Assembly: GCA_037783415.1 (NCBI GenBank)
Contig: JAZGTN010000150.1
Coordinates: forward strand, 2,976,001-3,040,000
Length of the DNA: 64,000 nucleotides
Direction of reading: 5' to 3'
From: Leptasterias polaris
Taxonomy: Eukaryota; Echinodermata; Asteroidea; Forcipulatida; Asteriidae
In this document: one piece after another, positions 13,001 through 25,000 of the stretch
Position numbering within the stretch: the stretch's first letter is position 1
Layout: each line of letters opens with the position of its first letter
Translations under genes and position numbers: made by a program
The notes under the pieces: model-generated
The model's database searches: none
Told to the model about the DNA's origin: nothing
What the model saw: the letters and a program-made list of their open reading frames with translations, nothing else

Positions 13001-16000
13001 TATAGCGTCTGTCCATGGGTGCTTAACATTTTAAAAACAATCAAAATCCATACAAGTTACAAATTTAAAAGCAGGGTACAGCTTTTATAATTACTCCACA
13101 AATTGATGACCATAAAAAGTTACTTGGTAAAGAGCACTGGAGAGCTGTTGATATTAAAAAACATTGTAAGAAATGACCCCTTTGTAGTAATGTAGTTTTA
13201 GAGAAAAAGGTAGTTTTTCACTCCAAAATTTGAATCCGAGAAAGGCTTTGGGCACCTCAGGCATCTGAAAGCATACAATTCTATGATACAAGGGTGTTTT
13301 TCTTTTTTTCTTTCATTATTTTCTTGCAACTTCCATGACCAATTGAGCCCAGATTTTCACAGTTTTATTATATTATGCTTATCTTGGGGCACACCAAGTG
13401 AGGATACTGGTCTTTGACAATCACCAAAAGTCTACCTGCCTTTAAAAACCTTAGCGAAAGTAAGTTAAAAAAGTTATTATAAAACATATCAACAACTTAC
13501 TGAAGTGTCTCTCATGCATAATGTTCAGTGTTTTTTCCCCCTTCCCTCTTTCTTTAGTTTTTACTTGAAGAAACATCTTCATGGAAAGATCGTTTTGAGG
13601 ACAAATATTCCAAAGTAGCCGAGGAAATCATTGATTATGTAATCAAACAGCGCTTAGATATCTCAGATCAGGTAAGCATCATTTGACCCAATTCACCTGA
13701 CGTCATCGCACAATAAATAATTGAGAAAATAGAATTAGCTGTTGCAAACTGCTTACCAACCAAAAGGACCTGGGGTATAAATGCAAAAAATAAGTTAGTG
13801 GCCTGACGTTTCGACCCTAGCAGAGTCTTTCTCGAAGGCTAAAAATAATTATAAAGCATTCATACAGCACCTTATGCAAGGCCTCAAAGCGCTTCACAAA
13901 AATATGGAAGTTAGCAACTACATATTTCAGAAAGAAAACACTCATAAAACTATATCAATATAAAGCAGACAAGTAATAAAAAAAAATACAGAAATTTACT
14001 AAGAATCAATAAAATCACAAAAGGGGAGAGGTTACCAGCTTGATTCACATTCAGCCAAGATCCTCAGCATCTGGCTATTTTACAGTTAATAACAATGCAA
14101 CTAGGCGTAAGATAAAACAAACCAGAGGGTTAAGCAAAGGAGTTATTGTTTAAAAAGATGGGTTTTCAAGACCTTCTTGAACGTAAATAGAGAGTCAGCA
14201 TTGCGTGTGGACTCAGGCAAATTGTTCCATAGCCTTGATGCTGCATGCTTAAATGCTCGTTGAACATAGAAACCAGTGGACGCATGAGCAGGAATAGCCA
14301 GGATATTCCTAGATGAAGGTCGTAGCTGACGCTGAGGTCTATACTCTTGCAACAGATCTGCGATGTAGCCTGGTGCCATTCCATGCAGGCTCTTGTAGGT
14401 CAAGAGCAGGATCTTGTATTCAGACCGCTTCCTGATTGGCAGCCAATGAAGTGTAAAGTTGGTGTGATACGTTGGCAGTGTGATGTGCATGCGTTTTTGG
14501 GGGGGAGGAATCAGATTCCCCCGTGTGTTATACAGTGCAGTGCACATTTTAGGCAGCAAGCACACAAGTAGACATACACCCTAAAGCAAGTTCGAGTGCC
14601 ACCATGGTTAGCTAAAGGTCAAGTATTTGACTCGAACCCAGGCTGGTCGACCATTGGTTAACTACTGATGTTGACCATTGGGAACCAGCCTCAGGACCAT
14701 GGCTTCTTCCCTGGTCCTGGTAGCCTTGTTTCATGCTAATGTAAAAAAGGTGTCACTTATAGTAGGCTGGCCAGTTAGGCATATAAATAAAACTCCAATA
14801 TAAACTCTTATCTTTGGGCTGAAGATACAGAAGAAGGTTTATACAGAACTGTATGGCTTTACAAAGATGTTGAGTATCACTATCAGACGAGGAGTAGCAG
14901 GAAAGGATAGAATGAACAAGAATGGAAAATAACTCTAATATATATTGGTCAGGAAGGGTCAGTGTGACATGGTCAGTGAAGATGAGGGTGGTCAGGAGGT
15001 CATTTAAAAAAAACATAAATTTGTCAAGTCCAAGACAGCCGGTCTAGACACTGGTGTCTGGGATGGGCATTGTATTAATTAGGAAGGGGTGCTTTTGAGA
15101 CTGGGGGAAGTGTGGGGCACAACAAAATAATAAGCTTACACTAACCCGTGTAAAGCACAGAAGGGAACCTCACTTGGCCCACCTTGTGAGATGGAAGTCC
15201 TTGTGATTATATTCTTTGACAAAGGACAGTACTTTAGACACAAATATTTCCCTGTATTTCCCTGTACTTGTTTGAACTCTATAATCAGTAAGCTTTTAAT
15301 TATATACTGTGCAAGTCTTGCGCGCATCAAAAACTCAAACGAAGACTATATTTTTCTATGAAATCAAATTGTCTTTTTAAAATTTACATACATACAAAAC
15401 TGTTGAAAATTAAAATACCAATAGCAATTTGCTATCGATTCAATTTCAATTTTTAAGCAATACAAATCATTTTTTTGAAATTAACACTGAAAAAAAATTA
15501 CATAGGTTTAATGATATCAAGAGCGTCAGAACTGGAAACGGTCGTTTAAGCCTTATTCTCAGGTTTTTCTCTAAATGATTTGTTGAATTCGTTTTAATTT
15601 CATTGTAAATTTTGTTTTCCAATCAATATAATACATTTTTTACAGCCATAAACTACGTTAAACTAAAGTATTTGTAGAAACAGAATTGCACACACGTATG
15701 ACTCAATAGGGACCAACTTTGGTTCAGGAAGAACTTGCTCAGTCTACTGTCAAATTTGTATATTTTTGTCTGTAAATCTCCTGAAATAATTACAACATTT
15801 CCTCTTTTTTGATTACACTTCTTTCTTTCCTTTTGGAACCAACAGGGTTTTCAATACTTGATGACGCTGTCCCGCTCTAGACAACAGCTGGCCAAAACCA
15901 ACTTCCATGCCCAAACTCGACAGGTGTGCAAAGTGCTGAAGGTCACTTTAAACAATGTTATGTACATCGGCAAGACAACTGTTGTGCTTTCACTCACATC

Positions 16001-19000
16001 CTACAATCATGATGTATTCATAGTAAGAAAAAAACTCCTCTCTTTGTTTCTTCTTCTTCTTTCAGGTATAGACCATGTTACCTTGTTTACATAAATAGTG
16101 ACCTTGTACATTCTAATGCATTTCCTGCAGGCAAGATACTACACAGGCCATATGGGAAAATTTACATTTTGTGTCATAATTTTCACATCAATTCAGGAGT
16201 TACAAAAGCAACTGCTGTACAGCTTTTGAGATGTCCCCCCATTCTTCATATCAAAAGTTGAGAAAAATCAGAAAGTGCAATCTCCAGAAAACATAAGATT
16301 TATTGTATTCTTCCATTGAGCTGCGTACAAACTGTGCCTGCAGGAAGTCCAGGCTCTGTGGCTCTTTTGTAAACACATTATGTCACATGGTCTATAGTGC
16401 AGGCTTCATGGTATGAAGATATCGCACTGTAGGTTGGTGCGGGCGCTGTCCAAATATATGCGTAGGCAGACCAAAATAAAAACAAACAAGATTACATGTA
16501 GAGGAGTGCAATTCAAAAGTAGAACGCCATCAAGCTAGATATGGTGGCAACTCTCAATGCTACCTTCAAGGCATTGAGTGTTGCGAAGTCACTGGAGTTC
16601 CATTCTTTGCTGGTACTAGGGAGGGAGGAAGAGTTTGTTTAGACATTTTGTCAGTTGTAAAGATCTTTATATGGCAGCCGCCAAAAGTTGTTTTGTTCTT
16701 AGCGTGCATATTCACATTCATATTTAATATCTACCATTGGGGCCTTAACAACTCACGTGGGTAATCTGAAACATTATCCGTGCCTTTGCATGATATTGGT
16801 TTTTTTGGGAAACATTTTGGAGTTGCTGGAACAATGATTTTTCTTTGAAAACACTGTTGCCACAATGAAACCCTGACTTGATAAAGGAAAGACAACAAAG
16901 GTTCTCATAATGAGCAGCTGGATTTGTTCTTATATGAGGAAATATGATGCTTTTGCCATGAATTGCAAACCTCTGCCGTAAGCCATGGCCAATTGTATGC
17001 TGGAATTGTGGAACGCTCTGTCTTACCTCCAAGCCTTGCGCAAGACAGCCTTAATCAAGGCTACTCCAATTGAGCCGAATACAATGATAAACAATTCAAA
17101 CAGTCTGTTAATTTTTGTGTGCCACATTTGTGTTAAAAAAAACCGGACAGTCTGGAATTTGGGATTACACACAAACCCTTAGAAAAAGGGAGATTACGAG
17201 CATGAACTCCAGTACCTTCCGTACCTTTTTGTACAGGTGAAACGAAGTGTAGCACAGTAGGTGCATGCCTGAGCACGCTAAAACAAAATCAAGGGCTCTC
17301 TGAAGTTGTGCCGGGCAAACTAGACCATTCGCAATAAGCCAGTTAAGAAAAGTTTGGCGGATATACACGTCATCCAACGTGTAAACCATCATCTGGGCCC
17401 AATTTCATGGCTCTGCTTACTGAAGCAGAGAATTCCGCGCTTACGTCAATTGTATTTCACGGGTTTTAGCAGGGAATTTTCGCTTGTGTGCGTGCGTAGT
17501 CCACATTACTAGGCATTCTTCGCTTACACAGCTAGCGCAGAAATTTTGCGCTTGCCCTGTAAGTGGGGAATTGTTATTGTAAGCACAGAATTCAGCGGTA
17601 AGTAGAGCCATGAATTTGGGCCCTGACGTAAAGTGGTTAAGATACAATGCATTTTGGTATTATGCTGGAATCATTTCTTTTCCCGCCACAGTACATGGAC
17701 TGCACCTCTCCATCGACCTTCAGCCAGCAGGTTGTGGTTAAATTCCGCAGCCTCGGTTCTATCGCAAATTGGCATCAGCTTCCTGAAAAAAGAGCCAACG
17801 TAATTTTGATGTACAAGCAATCTGCCTTCGGTAATGAACGGCACCGTCATAAATACGAGTAAGTCAATGGCAGTGTCAGTGGCTTTAAGAGTGGCTATCA
17901 TTACGGGAAAGCTCCTTTTAAAAAAGAAAATGAAAATACACATCCTTTTCGTCTGGCAACTAAAACCTGTTATCTCCATATTATTCCTTTTCCAGTGGAG
18001 TTTAATTGGATTATGCACAAACCAATAGTGCTGCTGACTGCCCCAGGCAAATTAACTGCTCATCCATTAAGTTCAATTCAATGTAAACACACTCACTCTG
18101 TGGAAAGGATGGAAACTTTTTGAGTTTTGGTGGCCAAACTCAGAAATTCTTTAATGGAGCTTTCCGGTAATGATGGCTGGAATTCCAGAGACTACTATTC
18201 TTTGTTGAAGCAAGTTCTATCAAGGATGGTTGGGCTAGTCTAGTCAACGATTAGTATACAGAGGTTGATCACATCGTTGGTTACCAGTAGCCTTTTTGTA
18301 TTAGCACAGTGCAGAGAGGACCAGTTATCAGAAAAATTATAATATTGATCCTACTTACTATTATTACTAAAATTACGCACTGATTTTACCAATATTTGCA
18401 ACAACATTACTCAATTAGTAATAGTTTATTGATAAAAAGCTTGCTGTAAATTGTTGGGCACTGTTCGTCCACAATCATTGGAAGTAAAACGCTTGTGAGA
18501 GGAAATATCATCCATCTCGCTTTTATCCATAAACTTGTTGTAACATGTAAACATTGTAACGTTGACATGACTAGGTTTGTTTGCACTTCAACTTCAGTGT
18601 GATGAGCTATGTACATCACAAACCAACAATCGGTCCTTGGTCCTTGATTTGGACCAGCTTCACATTTCGTTGTGTCAGTGCGAAAACGTTGAATTCAACC
18701 ATAGACCTCAATCAATTATGCCATATAACTGCAAATTCAAATTAGGCAATTCCAGGGGTGCGTTTTGGTAGACGTAACCAATGGTTTCTGTTGAATTGAA
18801 GGCCAAAACCAACCCCAGGGGTTATAAGTAAGCAAAGCATTCTGTTGGAGATGGATCACTCATGGGATTGAGGTTGGATATGGTTTATTTTGTTGCAAAT
18901 TATAGTGTGTTTAACCCGTCCCCTGCCAGAGATTCCCATGTGTATTGCATTGCCAAAGACCAATATGCAAATTACTTAGTTGAAAACAAGGAAGAGTCAG

Positions 19001-22000
19001 GTGTGAAAATTACCATTTGGCATGTTTGGGGAAACAACAATTTGAGTATTGAAGAATGTTTGGTTTCAAGTATCCAACTACCACTTCCCATTGGACATCA
19101 GATGAGTAGGTCGTCAAAACAAGTCGTTACAATCTACGCTGTCAGGTGATGACAAAGTCATAAATTAGATCACACTCTCTTTAAAGGGTGTTTACAACAT
19201 TGGTAAGATTGAAAATATAAATGTTCACAGATTTGCACATAACTTACATATGGTATAAAGATGGTCATGGTGGAAAACCTCCCCCTGAAATGGTTTAGCT
19301 TGAAATGCCATAGTTTTTAGGAAATGAGTAAAAAAATAGTCTTTATCCTGCAGGATAAAATACGATGTTTGAAAAAAAAGTTAAAACATATAATGGGGTT
19401 TTTCACTGTTTTCTCAAGACTCCGAAGACCGATTGAGCTTAAACTTTCACAAGTTGGTTATTTCATGTATATGTTGGGTCACATCAAGTGTGGATACAGG
19501 TCTTTGGCAATTGCCAATGTTGTAAACACCCTTCAATGTTTATTAGCTAAACAAATTCTGAAATGTTCTTCTGTTCTTAATTTCTGTAATTAGTGTGATC
19601 GTGTTGGACGAGAAGGGAAACATTTTACACTCAGACTTTGACAGGAAACGGGAGAGTGACCTCCAGATTATTGTGTGCCATGGAGACAAGCTTTTGCAGA
19701 CCGAGGCTAGAACGAGGTATTTTTGATAATGTGTATTTCCCCCCCAAAAGAAGCAAAAATTAGATAGTAGCCTGACGTTTTGACCCGAGCAGAGTCTTTC
19801 TCAAAGAGTGGTTTTGTGTATCGGATTCAAGTTCTAGTGGCGTAGTCATCAGGGTGTGGGTTCAAATCCCGGTCATGACACTTGGGCAAGACACTTAACT
19901 ATAATTGTTTCTCATTACCCACAGTGTACCTGTGAGGGCAGAGATAGTTCCTATCTGATTTATCCTATCTGATTGATTTAGCTTAGTGCGCTACATACTT
20001 GGCAGCACAGGCTGTATACTCCCCAGGGAGCTGAGATAGTTTAAGGAATGAAATAAATGGGCCAGTGACCAGGGGTAATAGTGTTCGCAGCACAATGATC
20101 ATTCGCAGCGCAATGATCATTCGCAGCGCAATGATCAATATTATTATTATTATTACAATTATTATTATTTATTTGTTATCGGCATAATTATAATTCAAGG
20201 AAACTGAGTGTGAAAGTTCAAGTGTTTATCAGCAATTCAACAGTCATTGTAGGAAAGTTCAAATCTGCATAGAAATGAAAAAACATGTTTTCAGTGTGGC
20301 TGGTCGAGTCCGAGCAGTCTAGCACTTCAAACTCTAGTTCTGGAGGCCGAGTGACTGGAGTGTGGGTTCGAATCCCAATCTTGACGCTTGTGTCCTTGAG
20401 CAAAAACAGAACTAACATTACTTCTCATCACCCAGGAGTAAATTGTTAACTTGTTTCACATCACGTTAATTTGGTATATCACATGTTATAAACCCTCTTG
20501 AATTATCATTTTCAGTGTTGTCTCATTGGATTTGAAGACCAAGAATCTACGCTACTCACAAGATACAGTCGCGGAAATCACTTCCCTTGCTATAGCCCAG
20601 AACATTCTCTTCGTTTTGACACGAGAGGGCATTCACGCACTGGACGTTGATACTTTGGAACCTATGGTGGTTGTCCATCACGGCAGGCAACAGGGCGTAA
20701 ATGTGTCGGGATCAAACGATGCAGGACTTTTGCTGTTTGTGACAAATGCAAGTAAGATATAATAATAATAGTAATAATTTATTCTTGATATAGAGTTTTA
20801 CATAAAATCTCAAAACGCTGTAAAGGAAATCACTGAAAAATACAATAAACCAGTAAATCAGTAAATGAATAACTGATTAATTATATATACCATAGAGTAA
20901 AAGCACACAATGAAGAGGTAAAGACCTGCAATCACTAAAAAGCTTGTTATACATTTAAAATTGCATAAACACCGTAACAGTATAGAGACAACAGTATATC
21001 TAGCAAACTGTGTCTTTTTGTTAACAAGTAAAGAGTAAACCCTGTGCATTCCAGGACATTTCCTGGCAGGCAAGATGCTACACAGTTGATTACGTTTTGT
21101 GCCTCAGAAAAACAGTTGAGAAGTTTTGAGATGTGCCCCTTTCTTTAAATCAAAACTGGATTTTAAAAAGTCGCATGCTGCAATCTCCTTTTTTATGTTT
21201 GTTTTATTCCATTGAGCTGTGTACAAATTTGTGCCCGCACAGGAAGTCTCGGTTCTGTGAATATGTGAAAGACATTTTCAGGTAGTGCAGGCTTCATCAC
21301 TCTGGTTTGGTGCATGCGCTGTCCAAATATGTGCGCAGGCAGACAAAAATTAAAATAAAAAGATCCCATGTGCAGAATATATATGTATACATAGACGAGT
21401 GCAGTTAAAAAAAGAAAAATGCCAGCAAGCTGCATAGATGATGTTGTGCAGGGCAAACGAGACCATCAGCCGTAAGCCAAGAATCTACATGCATGCTCAC
21501 AAGATACAGTCGCGGAAATCATTTCCCTTGCTATTGCCCAGAACATTCTCTTCGTCTTGACACAAGAGGGCGTTCATGCACTGGACGTTGATGTCATGAA
21601 TAACATGGTGTATAGACCTGATGACATTATAGTTCAATTTAAAAACATTTCCCAAGTACCACCTCCCTATAGAGAAGACATTGTATTTCTGCAAAAAAGA
21701 CGTTTTACTTTAAGTATTTTTTTGTATTTTTTGACAAGTTTATTATACTTTTTATAGTCTGGCAGATTAGATCGAATGATACAAGCATCGAATTTAGATG
21801 TCAGAGTATGTACTTTTTGTGGTAAAATTATTGAGGACCGCCCTGGCATTGATATTTGCTCTGTGTCCACCTCAGCATATCTTGATGTACTTGGTACCCA
21901 TGAGGTGTCTATCACCGGTGACAGAGCTGGCCAGTATTACCTCATCTTCCTTGGTTTTGAGAATCACATACTAAGCTTACGACGACGGAAAACCTGGTAA

Positions 22001-25000
22001 GTGAACAAAAATGGTCTCCCAGAAAATTGTTTCCATTTCTCCTTACATATAAAGCATCCTGTTTTTAGTATATTGTTCGGTTTGAGATGCCAGCAATTAG
22101 GATTGCCTGTAATGTACAATAATAATTTTGATTATTTTTATATTATGCAGAGTGTCTGCCAATTCCGCTCATGGTGTGTGAACATTGTTACCTTTGTCAT
22201 TGTGCCAGTTGTTTCTTTTCTTAAACCATCTCAACTCCTTGGGGAGTATACAGCCTGCAGTAGACTGTACATGTCTCGAACGTAAGCGAAACGTGAGCCC
22301 CATTAAAATGAGAGATTCTGTTTAGTTCGAGTGTTAAAGTGATGTACCTGTAAATCCAAGGTACATTAATATTCAAATGCGTATATGACTGCATGGGCTC
22401 TGGTCCCCACGGGTATCCACGTAAGGAGGAGCAGTTATGGTTTAGTGTGTTGCTTAAGGACAGGTCGCACGATTGTCAAGACTGAGATTTGATTCCAAAT
22501 GCTGCACTTCACAATTGTACCATGACATGCCAAATATTGTCGTGTCGGTGCAGGCGTTGTAAATAGCACTTATGTTACGTGCGAGTTTTATTTGTCAAAA
22601 TCGCGTGTCTTGCTTACAATAGCCCTGGTGTACACACAAAACAAGTATGCGCCAACATACCACGTTTTTGCACGGAGAATCTTCGAGCGAGATACGATGT
22701 GTTTAACAAAAAATTGAGATACGACGTTTCACACTCAAGCGACAATATTATCATTGCTATTATTTTTCCTCCGGAAAAATTGTCATCAGAGAATCTCGGC
22801 TGAGGGCGCTGTTAGCCTTCCACCACCTTTTCATCTTTATGTAATTAGACCTTTATCACACTGCATCCATGTTTGTCAGATTCCCTGTATACACAATAAC
22901 ACTAATAGTTTCAATTCTCAATTTGTGAAAAAGGGACCTGACTGTTTTCTTTTCCAGCCTCAGTTTGGTTCCATTGGTTTGAATGGAAGAAACCAAGATG
23001 GCTACTTTATGACAACAAATCTATTGATATTAATGCAGACCTCATTTGGGCATTTCACTTTAATTACTACTGCATACTGTGTTTTGCATAAGGCCCTTTA
23101 TAGCTCAAAATGTTATTGCTTAATTAATGTTAATTGTTGGCTTTTCTTCAACCTACAAGTGCGGACCTCACCTCAGCAGTGATGTCATAATGGTAGCTAT
23201 TGGGAACATCCAATCAGTGCACTTCAAATACACCGATCCATTAAGCCACGCCCATTTCTCATTGACCAATCACAACCGCGAAATCTGATCACCATTTGAG
23301 CCGTTTGGTGATCTTTGCACTAATGGTGATCGGGTTTCGCGGCTGTGATTGGTCAACTCGTAAGGAGGCGGGGCTTAATGGATCGGTCTATTAAGAAAGG
23401 ACTCCACCTGATTTTCCAACTTAGGTTTAAAAATATATATATAAAAATATTTTAAAAGGTGGAAGGCTTGTCGACTGTGTAGGGACCTGGTCGGCCAAAA
23501 CACTTCAAGTCAAATCTTGCACAGGCGAACCTCCCCTGATGAAAAAAGTCCTTTGCAGAAATTATGACATGCATGAGCTGATCAAGATGTTGATCTTGAT
23601 TGGTGAGAGGGAAGTGGGGGCAACGTGTTTGTTTAGGTTAGGGACCCTACAAGTACATTGTGCAACGTAGATGTTTATCTAGTCCCAGCCCAGAGGAAGC
23701 AGCCTTCTTGCGGTTTCCCTCGCTGCCAACTGTACAAATGTGTGTATAACAGCCACTCTAAGGGTCAAGGGTTCACATCCTGGATTCTTTCTCACTGCAG
23801 GATTTGGTGGTGTTGTTTTTTAGTGCACTTAGCCTACAGTTAAGGCACAAAGGATCTTTTCGAAAATCACAGCTTGGGCTTTGGCTTAGGCTCTGTCAGT
23901 ATTTAGGATACATGCCTTTTTTCTTACAGGAGTTTTAAACAGGTGAATTGACCCCAAGCCTGACCAAAGCCATCGCCGTGGTTTCAAAAAGGCCCAAAAT
24001 CGAAATAATTATCGAAGGTGGGATTTTCGCTGCGTGGAGTCGCGGTTATAACTGGTCTATGGATCAGGGGTGGGCGGAGTTTAATGGTTAGGTCTATTTT
24101 TTATCAACGTTCTTCACAGTGATGATAAAGGCGCATCTGATGTTGTCGAAGTCTGGGATATCATGGTACCAGGAAAGCCAACTGAGCTCTGCTACATCAG
24201 TGAACAAGGTGATTTTGACTGTCCACTTTTGTTTTCTTCTTTTTTGTCAAAAAGGAAAAAAGTGTAACATGAGTTAAGAAATATGTTCCTTTTAAGTTAT
24301 TTTCTTATTTCATGCAGCACACACCATAAAAACAAGACACTAAAAATTCCTGTGGTTGGTTCGTTACAAAGAGATAGAACTCAAAAAATTTGAAAGTTAG
24401 GTTGCCCGTACTATTAGATAAGAAATAGTCTGGTTATCACAGTTAGCATTGCATGCTAACAAAGCCGTTACATTTCTGGTACAAGACATTAAGATGCCTA
24501 ACTTACGAATAAGGTGAATGGGAAAGAAGGGGATTGGAAAATATTTGCTGTTGCATTTAAGGTATTTTACATAGAGCTGTCATAAAAAATTGCAGACAGT
24601 GTTCATGTTTTGTGTGATCAACCATACACATGAAATAACAAACCTGTGAAATTTTTGGCTTAATCCATTGTTTGAGTCATGAGAAAAAGGTGAAAAATCA
24701 TGCACATAATTAGTATGGTTACAAACTACAACAATGATGTTTTTATCATATCAAGTAATAGACCCCTTGCATTGGCCGTCATCTTTGATGTCAAACAATA
24801 GAAACTGTGCACGACTCTCCGCCAGTTATAGCTCTTCATCGACCTCAGTGAGGGGACTGTTTTGGGCTTGTGACGTCATAAGCAAGGGGTCTATAAACCA
24901 CAAGGGGTATTTTTTATCCTTACCAATTCTGTATAATACTTTGATTGTTGCTGGAAACTTAACTTCAGACGGTTTTGTCATTTTGGTGACTTTTGTCCAC

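Noticed and set aside
22754..23182. 142-codon ORF in intron 10
   Set aside because: It covers a MITE (22845-23040) and AT-rich sequence, and it is not joined by usable splice sites in phase.
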